Shown one piece after another: positions 25,191 to 36,414 of a stretch of DNA of 64,000 bases. The notes beneath the pieces were generated by a model. The model did not search any database. It worked only from the letters and a program-made list of their open reading frames with translations, and was not told the DNA's origin. Each line of letters starts with the position of its first letter. The first letter of the stretch is position 1. The position numbers and the translations under genes are program-made. This stretch comes from Megalobrama amblycephala (lineage: Eukaryota > Chordata > Actinopteri > Cypriniformes > Xenocyprididae). The stretch lies in contig NC_063061.1 of assembly GCF_018812025.1 (NCBI RefSeq), positions 5,259,796 to 5,323,795 of the forward strand. The letters are read 5' to 3'.

Positions 25191-25469
25191 TCAGTGTTTA
25201 TAATGCTAAAACTTGAAAACTTCAAAGAATTTTAACCCAAACTGACTGGGTTTCTAGAGAGCAAAGGTTTTGTGAAAAAAGTGGAAGACAAAATCTGTTT
25301 AAAAAAAAGTAAAAAATTGGATTTTAGCTTTAATGTACTTGTCCGGTCCGAACTAACAAGGATGCAGGTATTGAGAAATGCCTCTTGTGAGTGTCAGTTC
25401 TCTTTCTGACATCCTCTCGAAATGCCGGAAGCAATACATCCTTGAAAATAAGGTAACTTAGCAATTTTT

Positions 25470-28400
25470 ATAAAGTTGATTTGACGTTTGACATTCAATA
25501 TTCACAAATATAAAGACGGAACCGTCTCTAAAGTTACACCTGACATTGGTATGCATGTTTCTAACTTTAATAACATCTGAAGAGAATAATTTACAGTCAT
25601 AAAACCAACTGTGAAGTGTTCATCTAGGTGTCAGCTATGATGCACCTTTCATATTTTTTTATATTTAAATATACTGTCAAATCATATGAAAAAAATTATG
25701 TATTTCATACTCTATATGGAGTCAGAAATTTGTCATCATTTAAAGCTCAATCACATTTGAAGGCAATAATTTACAGTCATAAAAACATGTCAGCTATGAT
25801 GCAGTCAGTTTTATATTTTTGATATTTGCTGAAATAAACTGTCAAATCATATGTAAAAATTGCTATTTTCACTTCTATATCAAAAATATGAAAGGTGTGC
25901 ATCATAGCTGACATGTTGGTTTTATGACTGTAAATTATTGCCTTCAGATGTTATTGAGCTTTAAATTATGACATATTTATTTATGAGCTCATATATAGTA
26001 GTGAAAAATAGTGTTTTTACATATGATTTGACAGTGTATTTTAATAAATATCACAAAAATGAAAGGTGTGCATTAGTCATGTGACGGTATAAAATTTTCA
26101 TGTTGTGATTAATGGCCCTTCGCTAAGCCACGCCCGAAAACCGACACGGGCCAATCGTAGTTTAGCAATCGTAACTAGGCGCGGGAGGTCTGTCAAACTT
26201 TCGAGCGAGGGAAACATGCCGAAGTGTTGTGCGTATGGATTGGTGTAAATCTGATACCCATTATCCTTAAAGTTTGAACAGGGTGGTGGAATTTTTTCCC
26301 TTCCCGAAACCTAAAACCCAAGGGGAGAAATGTCGGTGTTCTGACAATTTGTGCTACCCTGTCAGATTTTGCTACCTCCCATTGAAACAGTGGGTAACGT
26401 TAGCAAAATCTGACAGCGAAAAATGCTACCTACCAGATTGTGCTTCCAGCATAATATTAATGTGGTTTATGGCTTTATTAACATCTATACCTACCCCAAC
26501 CCTTAAATCTACCCTTATAATAATGTAAGTACAGTAGTTTAACAGTAGTAGCACAATATGATATAGCATTAATCGTTAGAACAAGTATAAATCGATAGCG
26601 AAAAATGCTACTTATCAAATTGTGCATTATTAATGTCTACACCTAACCCAACACTAAACCTACCCTTACAATAATACAAATACAGTAATTTTGTGTTATT
26701 TATCATGACAACAATGATGTAATATTGATGTGCACACATGCAGTAAGCCCGGGTAGGACAATCTGACGGTTAGGTTAGCTAGCTAGCTAACTCAGCACAT
26801 CATTGCTTGGAAATAATGACAGTTCTTTGTTCATAATGCATATATTTGAACGTAAAATAATATGAATAAAGGCAAGGCGGGGTAGCTGGCACGATAAAAA
26901 TATAAGCGAGAGAATGTTATCATTGCAAAGTGGTCAGGCTAATGTCATGTGTTTATTCCACAAGACTTATGGATAAACTTTGATTTATAATTATTTGGTT
27001 AGTTTCACAAATTTCACTTAACCTGCTGTGGATGAACAAAGCTGTTCCTCAATTTGTGTGTATAGGTTTTAGCTCAAATTTTGATCAAATTATTTTCTAA
27101 TCGGTTGCATATATTATGTTGTGGATATATCCCTCGAATGCACACTGCAGTCCCTTTTGTCTTGATCTCTCAGATATTTCACCTGTACACCAAAAATGAC
27201 TAATTATCTCCTTGGAAATGTCTAACGGTGCATACACACTGTAATAGACTTGTCAGGTGTGAAAGCTTGACAGGTGTAGCAACAGTAACTAAGGAGGGCG
27301 GGGCTTAGCGAAGTGTCCATTGCTGAACTTTTATCACGGTATACGGTATCACGATATTGAAATAAGTTGCAAAAAAGTTTTGTCGTAGTATAACAGGTTT
27401 AAGAACTCTTTTTGTAATAACAAAAAGAACTCTGAATGTTTGAATACAATAATACAATACACAAAAAATATATAAAGTAAAATTTTAGAACAGATTAAAG
27501 TGCAAAAGAATTAGGCTATAAAGAGGTAACACTTACAATAAGGTCTCATTATTAAATGCATTAACTAAGATTGAGCAATAGCTACATTTGTTACAGTTAA
27601 TGTTTTTGTTAATGTTATTTAAGAAACACAACTGATTATTGTTAGTTTTATCTCAGGTCCATCTTTTGATTTCAGTAATGTTATTAAACAGTAACTAAGA
27701 AATTAACATTAACTATGAATAATTAATGCTTTATAAGTATTTTTCATTGTGAGTTTGGTAATAATGAATTAACATGTTAACTAATGAAGCCGTATGTCTC
27801 AAAGTTTTACTGAACAATAAATAATCAGAACATTTCTAATCATTAGTGTATGTTGTAGTACAGATTAAAATATAAAAATGTTTAAGTCTGAAAATAAATT
27901 GCCTATTAAGTCTTTAAGTATTAATTATTATTTGGTGCTGTGATGAACAACATTGAGATTATAAAAAACTGAATGGCTGTTTGAGGCATTTTAAAAACTT
28001 CACTAGCCCAGTTGCTTTGTTTGCAGGGTTTCCGGGGTAACCGCTGCATTTCTGCTGTTCCATCAGCGCCCTCCTTCACTCGTTCCGCCATGTGCTTCTC
28101 ATACACGTTTGGCTTGTATACATCTGAGCGCGTGTCCCTTTGATGCAGAATACAGCGGTGTTGTGCATTTTATACAGTTGATGGGAAAAGTATTCTTAAA
28201 TGCATTATAAAAAATTTAATAATTGGTAATAAATTATTTACAGTTTTTTGAAGTGCCCACGATAACAATATTGTGCATATTCATTATCGTGATATATCGC
28301 ATTACCAAATATCAGCACATGTCTAGTTTGCATCATAGCTGACACCCAGATGAACACTTTACTGTTGGTTTAATGACTGTAAATTATATGTTATTGAAGT

Positions 28401-28487
28401 TAGAAACGTGCATACCAATGTCGGGTGTAACTTTAGAGACGATCCTGTCTTTATATTTGCGAATATCGAACATCAAACCAACTTTAT
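25470..28487. mobile_element. 3.0-kb element with about 190-bp terminal inverted repeats
   Basis: The segment at 25,470-25,660 (ATAAAGTTGATTTGACGTTT onward) is mirrored at 28,325-28,487. Internal shorter inverted copies of the GTCAGCTATGATGCA motif lie at about 25,790, 25,900 and 26,070. Another element (26,113-27,330) is inserted near the middle, and CACGGTATACGGTATCACG-type repeat sequence flanks that insertion. No transposase is recognisable. Confidence 0.6.
26113..27330 (+). mobile_element. Element with GGCCCTTCGCTAAGCC ends and a THAP-like coding remnant
   Basis: The left end GGCCCTTCGCTAAGCCACGC is roughly mirrored by GGGGCTTAGCGAAGTGTCC near 27,325. The ATG at about 26,217 reads MPKCCAYG and is then stopped. 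A nearby frame reads FFPFPKPKTQGEKC. THAP zinc fingers begin with a similar Met-Pro, paired-Cys pattern followed by a F-x-F-P block, so I suggest a decayed THAP-domain transposase start. The right end recurs at about 16,712-16,741 joined to 18,918-18,932, so the family has another fragment there. Confidence 0.4.
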
Positions 28488-28668
28488 GCCAGTAATGTCG
28501 CAAAACTCATGCTAAATAAACTTGTTCTGCTGGTAAGACTCCTAACACAAGCTTTTAACACTATGACTTATTTATTTCCATTTAAGTGTATTAAATATCC
28601 TTAAAGTTCTTAATTCACATTCACTTTTATATTGTTGTTTATTATTGTTTGTGTTTCTATTCTTGCAG

Positions 28669-28702
28669 AGAAATGAACTGACTGAGATGGACGGTTTTAA
28701 CA
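28669..28702 (+). CDS. Putative first coding exon of the NLR gene
   Basis: TTCTTGCAG precedes this exon, so there should be an upstream untranslated exon. ATG at 28,687-28,689 in GACTGAGATGG context starts a 16-nt coding piece that ends in phase 1 at donor GTAGGT (28,703). The next exon at 34,599 starts in the matching phase. Including it makes the whole model 2862 nt, divisible by three. Nothing else supports it, so it could be replaced by another start exon in intron 1. Confidence 0.4.
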
Positions 28703-29802
28703 GTAGGTCAAACTAGGCATTTTCTAATTTCTAATTTTCTCATTTTTTTGTTTCATGGTTTTGGGTGTAATATGATTTCATCAGACACGGCGAAAGAACT
28801 TAATCTTTCAAGCTTTATTTTTGGTCTATAAAGTGCTTTTTAAAAAAGTTAGGGTGAATTATGTGGAGTGAATTTTGTCTCAAATATAATTCACGCAAGA
28901 AACATGATTCATGCATGCAAGAAATCGAATCCACATGCACAAAAAAACAATTCATGTGTGTAGAAAAAAAAAAAAAATCACAAAAAGCAATTAACATGCA
29001 CAAAATAAAATTATATATTCATAAAATACATTTCACACACGCAAAACACAATTCATAGATATACAACTGTGCACAAAAAGTTTTGAATGTTTGAAACTTA
29101 CGAGTTTATCCTCACATTCACGTGTGAATCAACTTGGATTTGTGTGTGTATTTCTGAGACAGTCCTGCACCAGGACCTGACACCTGACACCTCCCACCCA
29201 GGTAATTTGTACTCTTTAGCCAATCAGATTGAAGCTTATCAATTGACCAATCATTATCACGTGACGGTGTGCCTACCTAGGTGTTACATTATCAGCTGTC
29301 GACCAGTACTGTGTTTGCTGAAGTAAACAAAGTTAGAGATCAGTTGAAGCTATAGTTTATTAACTATTAACAGACATAAGCAACTGCTGTGGTAATCAGA
29401 TGTCCCATTTTGTCCAAAATGAAGAGGAAGTGAAGCTTGCTGTGCACACTGCTGTGCCTAGGGGTGTACAACATTGACAAAAACATTAGATCAATCAGAG
29501 ATTTTAATCAATAACGACAATTAAATGATATTTTGTTGAGCGTGTTACTGTGCTGATACCTTGGCAGGTTTGGGACTGTGGTGGACAGCTGACTCAGGAG
29601 TTTTTAATATTCTTCATATTCTGTGTGATGGTCAGTTTACAGCAGTTACAATGTTTCAATTGATTTTTTTTTTTACCTTTTATGGGCATTTTTACCTTTA
29701 TAAATCAATTTAAGCCACATTATACATGCAAAATCATTTGTCAATTTCATAAATTTAATCAAATGTAGTTATAATAATAAGACACAATAGGACTGTTGCA
29801 AT

Positions 29803-29928
29803 TAGGGCTGCACGATTAATCGCATGCGATTGTCACACGCAGATGATGGCGATTTAGCGGTAATCAGGGAACCGGCTTTACTGACGAAATGCGCGTGACA
29901 ATCGCATGCGATTAATCGTGCAGCCCTA
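29803..29928. mobile_element. 126-bp hAT-like MITE with 8-bp target duplication
   Basis: TAGGGCTGCACGATTAATCG at the left is mirrored by CGATTAATCGTGCAGCCCTA at the right, giving an almost complete palindrome. GTTGCAAT is duplicated at 29,795-29,802 and 29,929-29,936. An 8-bp duplication with TAGGG-type ends fits a hAT MITE. Confidence 0.8.
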
Positions 29929-30030
29929 GTTGCAATCAAAATAAATAAGTCTCAAAGTATTCATCTTTACAATAGAGGAAACAGAAGCTGCATCTGAAGT
30001 AACATTTAGATGCATTTACACACAGTTTAA

Positions 30031-31504
30031 CCCTCTGGAGTCTGAGGCTGATTTTGACATGCCCTGACATTTGTGTTTTTTTCAGTTGTTCATAAACACA
30101 TTAATGACACAAGTGTCATTACACTGTATTCAACACAAACTAGGCTACCATAATATGTGAGGAACATGTATTTACATGTTTGTGTTTTTGAAGAAATGTT
30201 TATGCGTGGTTATTGGAAAAACAAAAAACTTAAGTCACTGAAATAAGGCCAAAAATATATATTAAATCTGTGTTCACAAGACTTCTGTGTATTGGAGGTT
30301 GTAGATTAGAGTTTTTGCTTCAATATTATGTAAAAAATTATGCTGCCTACTCCTTCATATAAAACAATATATTGATTTAGTTTTTGTAAGACACTTTTTG
30401 TCAAGAAACACAGTATGCGTGGAGGCATGAATCATCATGAATAATGGGTCATTTACACCTGAGAAGACAAAAGAATTGCATAATAATGACCTGAAATGAC
30501 TTGCATATTAATGAGGCTTTTCAGTCAGGTAGGCTGTGAAAAAACCCTCTGTAATCATGTCTCAGCTCATCATAAACAGCAATATTGTGAAATATTATTA
30601 CAATTTAAAATAATGGTATTCTATTATATATGTTAAAAATATATTGTATTTCTGTGATGCAAAGTGTCTGAACAATTATGTTACCTCTGTGGCATTTCAT
30701 ATAGGCTTTTAGCTTAAAAGCATGCACATTTGGAGAAATATTGATGGATTCTCATATGTTTATGTCAATTTTCTATACAGAGGAGTAATATTTATTCAAT
30801 ATTTATTGTCATCACTATGAACGCTGGATACTGTGTTTTCAATTCATACTTGCAGCCGGAGGGCGCTCTGTGCACCTTTAGTCCACAAATTCATATAAAG
30901 AAGAAAAGGAACCAAGAACTAACGGCATGTCTTCTAGAGATTGCTAACCATGGCTTTAACATCCAGATAAACACTTTTCAAGACAATAAATACACGATTG
31001 AGATGATGTATACATCTATTGCTTCAGAATTTGCCTCTGAATAGTGCTGGCTCCGTGGGCGTGGCCGCATTAGCAGATAATGAGCTGAATCACGGACTTC
31101 TGACATGGCTCTCTTTTCATACAGATTACATAAACACAGAATGTTTGTTTTCGATTTGACTTGCACAATTTAAAACCTGACATTTCGACGTTTTTTTAGA
31201 CCGAAGTCTTATTTTTTTGTGATTAGTATTCACTAAGTTACAGTTCATTTTCTGAGAACTATCAGATTGGACTTCATTCAGAGGGAGACGAGAGATCACG
31301 CATCATGTTTGTTTTCTTTATTTTACAAAAAGCACAACATTTTGTTTTTACTCTGAGTGTACACAAATAAAAGAAGATATTCTATAGTTTCAATTTATGT
31401 ATTATGTTCTATGACAAGAAATGACGGAGTATTTTAAGTCTGTTTTGCTGCAATGTGAAAAAAATCCTGCAAAACGCACCGACGCGTTACCCGACTCCAG
31501 AGAG
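30031..31504. mobile_element. Nonautonomous piggyBac-like element, TTAA target
   Basis: TTAA (30,027-30,030) then CCCTCTGGAGTCTGAGG; the right end reads CCGACTCCAGAGAG and then TTAA (31,505-31,508). Exact TTAA duplication and CCY termini fit piggyBac-type transposition. The 1474-bp body has no transposase frame. A short frame at about 30,817-31,044 has no recognised motif. Confidence 0.68.
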
Positions 31505-31589
31505 TTAATACAGTTCTGAGATGAAAAATGAATAACCTGCTGTTACAAATGCATAATCTTTTGATATTTTAAACAAAATGTTGAAAACT

Positions 31590-32455
31590 AGGGGTGTAAC
31601 GATATGCTCAGGTCATGATACGGTACGTATCTCGATACTGAGTTCACGATACGATACGTATCACAGAGCGGCCATCTTGTTTGTAGACACTGGTGGTGCA
31701 GCCATCTTGTCCGTAGACACTGGTGGAGTGGCCATCTTGTCCATTGACACTGGCAGAGCGGCCATCTTGTCTATTGACTCTGGTGGAGTGGCCATCTTGT
31801 CCATTGACACTGGCAGTGCGGCCATCTTGTCCATTGACTCTGGTGGAGCGGCCATCTTGTCCATTGACACTGGCAGTGTGGCCATCTTGTCCATTGACAC
31901 TGGCAGTGCGGCCATCTTGTCCTCTGACACTGGCGGACTTGAGTGTGTAGCAAACAGAAGATTTGAGTGCAAGGGTCGGCGGTCGGCGGAGACTTCGGAA
32001 TGCCAGCTACTCGTGCTGAAGTCAGCGCGGTGGATCATCCACACTGGACAAAAATCCTCTCCGCTCTCAGACAGGTCCAGAGATGTGACGTGATTCTGGA
32101 CGTTCAGCGGAGACGTGACGTGACTCTGGGAAATCTGCTGTGACCTGACCTGGCTCACGAAGATCAACTGTGACTTGGCTTGGTTCAGGGATGGCAGCCA
32201 TCTTGATTGGAGCCTCTGACATGGCAGCCATGTTGTGAACTGGCTCTGGTGAGGGAACAATAAGCTCCGCTGCCACTGGAGCTTATTAAAGTTGGGCACT
32301 CAGCAGGGCATGATTGAAACACAGGCACAAACAAGATAATGAATTAACAAGGGGGCGTGGTCCAATGAGTGTCCATGGTAACAAACAAGGGGAGCAGCAG
32401 GGAAACATGAGGTGCACAAACAGAGTACAGGGGACACAGACAGGGAACATGACAC
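31590..32455 (-). mobile_element. Fragment of an LTR retroelement with a 30-bp coding minisatellite
   Basis: A 30-bp unit of the GCGGCCATCTTGTCCATTGA type is repeated about nine times at 31,664-31,950. On the minus strand it encodes a ten-residue repeat like MDKMAALPVS within a 212-residue open frame (31,661-32,299). An overlapping frame contains QVTVDLREP and SRHVSAERPE, which resemble repeat peptides seen in some fish LTR-retroelement proteins (from memory). The right side (32,300-32,455) ends GGGAACATGACA, consistent with an LTR edge. The left side abuts a CACGATACGATACG-type DNA repeat. No gag or pol domain remains. I do not claim a function. Confidence 0.45.
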
Positions 32456-32746
32456 TATCCTAGTCACTGAATCATTGATTCAGCTGATTTGTTCAAAAGT
32501 TTGATTCGTTCAGTAAGCAGTAACTACTGTGTGTTGCTCAGAGATGCAGTTAGTGCTGTGGCTTTGTTTTAAACTATATTCATTGGTGAAATAGAGCAAA
32601 AAAAGGCAATATGATATCTAAAATAAGTCACTTAATATTAACTTAACTTATTAACTTAACTATAAGTCAGGCAAATAAATTGGTAAACGTATTTGGCGTG
32701 CTGTCCGGGGAGAGGGCTCCGAGCTCGGTAATCGGCCCGAACACAG

Positions 32747-32806
32747 AGTACCCCCCCCCCCCCTCCTCCTTCTCCTCCTTCTCCTCCTTCTCCTCCTTCT
32801 TTTAGA
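32747..32806. repeat. C run and (CTCCTT)n microsatellite
   Basis: A C homopolymer is followed by TCCTCCTTCTCC repeats over about 60 bp. Confidence 0.85.
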
Positions 32807-33336
32807 TTATATGAAGTAACCCAGAGAGTGCGAGGAGACGGGGTGGTGGAGGGATTCTGGAAACTGTCGAGGATCCTTGGGTGAGTTTGACTGTGATTAT
32901 ATACAGGCCTGAACTCATGCCGATTAGGTAGATACGTTGATTACAGATTGTTGACAGCTGGTTGAGATGACGTAATGATTGGGTAGCTTATTTGACTTGT
33001 TCCTCCTGAACTACGTTAATAAAACATAATTTATTAAAATTGTATAAAATCAGTGATTCACACGCAAATGTGAGGATAAACTCGTAAGTTTCAAACATTT
33101 GTGCACAGTTGTATATCTATGAATTGTGTTTTGCGAGTGTGAAATGTATTTTATGAATATGTAATTTTATTTTGGGCACGTGAATTGCTTTTTGTGAATG
33201 TATTTTTTTTCCACGCACATTAATTGTTTTTTGTGCACATGAATTAGATTTCACGCATGTGAAACTGGCTACGCATGTGTGAATCATATTTCTTGCATGA
33301 ATTATATTTGAGACAAATCTGTCTCTGTAGAATTAA

Positions 33337-34451
33337 GGGTGATTGGGACAGTTTTTGGATTTCTGTCTTTTGCAAGGTTTCTTGCCATAGATTAAAAACA
33401 TCAGCAGCACATGATACAGTTCTGTAATACTGAAGATGTTAACTCTCCATTTGATGAGGAATCAATGTTATATTATATTATTATATATTATATATACACT
33501 TTTCTGTAAACTGAGCCAAAAAAATAATAATTTTTGTAACATTTGGGTGATTGGGACAGCACATCTTTTCACTGATTTAGGGCAGTGTAAGCATATTTAC
33601 TGTATTGCACAAGTTAGTTCATACTTTGATATAATTTTATATGCAATATTTCCTTTTCTGTTCATCATCATTTAGAGTCCATGTTTATTTTAACTTTATT
33701 TCTCAGTTTATAAATCCATCCACAATTCATACAGTACAACACATGCAATTGAGGTAAAAGATGACTTTAAGTCTAAAAGTCATTAAAAAAATATTGTAAA
33801 ATCAAGAAAATAAGTGAAAAAAAGCTTCAGGACCAAAATTCATACAATAAAATTATGTAAACTGTCAAAATCCTGAACTGTTTGTAAACACATTTAATCT
33901 GCACAAACCATGAACAGAAACATGAATATGGTTTATTACTGCAGCAAAATCAGTAAAAAAAAAAAAAGTTTAACTATAATGTTTCTATTTTCAGAGTTTG
34001 GTCATTTTATTTTATCAAAATCTAGCTAGTTTATGAATAATTTTGTGGTTGATTAGAGCTTGCACAAATAATGAGGTTTAGAACCAATTATCATCTATTG
34101 CAAGGTTAATCATTTTCTTAATTAGCAAAGCCTTTCAGCACTTTCCCTATAATTATGCTGTCCCATCCACCCAAAAAGTTTGTACAATATAGCAGCTATG
34201 ACAATTTTAGGACCTTATTATTAAAACTATCAAGAGCTTATGTCATTATCCTCAGTTCAAGCATTTTACAGTCAACTTCCTGTTTAATGCCTGCCCCGCC
34301 CACCTACATGATGTCACACTAATGAGGTCATCACATTTTAATGATGTGGTCTCACAGCTAGGGCTCAGCAAAAAAGTTTTTATTTTCACTCATTAGGTGA
34401 GAAAAATTCTATAGTTATACTGTCCCATTTTACCTCGTGTCCCAATCGCCC
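33337..34451. mobile_element. TTAA-flanked nonautonomous element
   Basis: TTAA (33,333-33,336) then GGGTGATTGGGACAG; the right end GTGTCCCAATCGCCC is followed by TTAA (34,452-34,455). The 14-bp inverted termini differ at one base. The 1115-bp body has no transposase. It lies just left of the first large NLR exon. Confidence 0.7.
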
Positions 34452-34598
34452 TTAATTCAGCTGATGTCAAATCATTACACAAAGCTTGAATAAGTGCTCA
34501 TTTCATTCATGATATTTAAGGCTAAAATTAACAACATTAATAAACATTAATAATAGAGTTATTGGGTGCCTAAAATACATTTTTACCTTGTCATTTAG

Positions 34599-34742
34599 TG
34601 TTTGTCAGTAACAAGGACATTGTCAGATCTGATGCTGGGACAAATGTCAGCGCTGCAGCTCAGAGTGGAAGTCAGATTACAGCACCTGTGCTCACTAACA
34701 ATACAATAACAGGCCATGTCAACATCATACATAATGCACCTA
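34599..34742 (+). CDS. NLR N-terminal repeat-type exon
   Basis: A 144-nt exon sits between acceptor CATTTAG and donor GTAAGT, both in phase 1. It encodes about 48 residues including SGSQITAPVLTNNTITG. Fish NLR genes often carry one or more exons of this kind, with the Ile-x-Ala-Pro-Val pattern, before the FISNA-NACHT exon. An internal AG at 34,608 is an alternative acceptor, but the choice at 34,598 keeps the phase pattern. Confidence 0.65.
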
Positions 34743-34989
34743 GTAAGTAAAATGTGTTGTACATTTCATAGATGTTGATAGTATTAACTATGATCATTTT
34801 TTTTAATAATATTGAGTATTTTCATGTGTAATCACAGTTCATATGCTAAAATGTATTCATTGTAAAATTATATTAATGCTGAATATGTTTTAGATTTAGC
34901 TGTTGAAATCTTATAATTTACACCCCAGGTCTGTAAATCTGAATAAGTTGCCAAAACTCAAAACAAATTAAGGCAATCAGTTACCTCAA

Positions 34990-35640
34990 TGAGTGGGTTA
35001 GTTCACCCAAAAATGAAAATTCTGTCATTTATTACTCACCCTCATGCCGTTTCACACCCGTAAGACCTTCATTCATCTTCAGAACACAAATTAAGATATT
35101 TTAGTTGAAATCTGATGGCTCAGTGAGGCCTTCATAGGGAGCAATGACATTTCCTCTCTCAAGATCCATAAAGGTACTAAAAACATATTTAAATCAGTTC
35201 ATGTGAGTACAGTGGTCCAATTTTAATATTATAAAGCGATGAGAATATTTTTGCTGCACCAAAAAAACAAAATAACGACTTATTTAGTGATGGCCGATTT
35301 CAAAACACTGCTTCAGGAAGATTTGGAGCGTTATTAATCTTTTGTGTCGAATCATGATTCGGACTGCGTGTCAAACCGGCAAACTGCTGAAATCATGTGA
35401 CTTTGGCGCTCAGAACCACTGATTCGACACAAAAGATTAATAGCGCTCCGAAGCTTCCGCAACACAACTCGGAATATAATATACGATGCCACATTGTGCA
35501 GCTTTTGGTTGTAATTTTCAGTCGAAGGGCAACAAGAGAAGTGATGCAAGTTTTTACTGCTTTACTAGTGATAAGAAGAGGAGAAAAGAATGGGAAGATG
35601 TCTGTGGATCAATAAAACTTCCTAAAGAACTGTGTCTTTG
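34990..35640 (+). mobile_element. Transposon 5' end with a THAP-domain first exon, in NLR intron 2
   Basis: The left part (34,996 onward) is the TTCACCCAAAAATGAAAATT-type terminus, followed by a promoter-like stretch and an ATG at 35,486. This start opens a short frame of about 51 codons. It shows Cys residues four apart near the N-terminus (MPHCAAFGC), then FYCFTSDKKRRKEW and a later Cys cluster, the layout of a THAP (C2CH) zinc finger. It continues to about 35,641, where another repeat begins and the rest of the transposase is missing. THAP domains bind DNA and are common at the N-terminus of P-, Kolobok- and related transposases. It is on the same strand as the NLR gene. Confidence 0.62.
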
Positions 35641-36060
35641 TTCTAGGGCTGGGTATTGATGATTCGATTCGACTACAATTTCGATTCAATTCGATATCAG
35701 TTATTTTGGATGTAGTATTTCAGTTACAGAACATGGCAAATTTTCTAGAGGAAAAATCTCTCAACTAATGCTGTAAACTAGACATGTTGGTACTGCTATA
35801 ATAATATTGAAGGTTAAATTAACTTATTTATATACAAACACATAAATTACACTCGATGTTTTTATTATGAATAAAGTTTAGAATTGCATAATAATTTTTC
35901 TACTCCAATTTGTTTTGAAATATAAACATTTAAATCGTGGCTATCATAACTGATTTATTCAAACATGCATTAAATATTGAAGAACATTAAAAATTATAAT
36001 GAATATGCAACAATTTGATGTCATCGACATAGAACGCACTGTGCGCCTAAACAACATAGC
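35641..36060. repeat. Fragment of a GGCTGGGTATTGAT-type repeat
   Basis: The stretch starts TAGGGCTGGGTATTGATGAT and includes ATTCGATTCGA motifs, typical of fish hAT-like MITE ends. The far end is not clear. It truncates the THAP-bearing sequence on its left. Confidence 0.4.
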
Positions 36061-36213
36061 ACCCCCCATTTAATTTTTTAAATAATGTAAATAGTTCATG
36101 GGTTTTCTACTACATATTTCAGTAAGAAATTATATTACATTATATTAAGCCATACAAGTCTTAATACTCGAGGTTCCCTTTAAAGAAAGTTTTAAAAATG
36201 TAATTTTCTGCAG

Positions 36214-36258
36214 GTTCTACTTTGTTTCGCCCACCCTCTGAAACAACACAAACCTCAG
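36214..36258 (+). CDS. Short NLR linker exon
   Basis: A 45-nt phase-1 exon between TTTCTGCAG and GTAAGAG encodes about 15 residues including FRPPSETTQ. It joins in frame to the FISNA-NACHT exon. Small proline/threonine-rich linkers at this position are common in fish NLR genes. Confidence 0.6.
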
Positions 36259-36414
36259 GTAAGAGATAAATCTGATATGTCTTGAATGTTTTACCTTTTG
36301 CCTTTTAATTTAGCAGCTACTTACAGTCTGCTCTAAAATGTCTTACTCTATTAGAATCAGAATTAGTTTTAAATGCACTAACCCTGTTTAACATTGCTTA
36401 TTTTATGTGTGCAG

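Larger units (their letters stand above)
28862..33329. mobile_element. 4.5-kb element with about 260-bp inverted repeats in NLR intron 1
   Basis: The segment at 28,870-29,125 (TTTTGTCTCAAATATAATTC to GAGTTTATCCTCACATTCAC) is the imperfect reverse complement of 33,060-33,320. GAATTA occurs on both outer sides (28,856-28,861 and 33,330-33,335) and may be the target duplication, but the outermost bases of the repeats match poorly. Nested inside are a 126-bp hAT-like MITE, a TTAA-flanked element and a retroelement fragment. No transposase was found. Confidence 0.6.

Noticed and set aside
31664..31950. Regular 30-bp repeats considered as a CRISPR array
   Set aside because: Units are directly abutting with no variable spacers, and the context is a vertebrate genome. 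It is a minisatellite.
31578..32093. Plus-strand 171-codon frame with an AILSIDTG-type repeat
   Set aside because: It is the opposite-strand reading of the 30-bp minisatellite, where every frame tends to stay open. It has no flanking gene signals.
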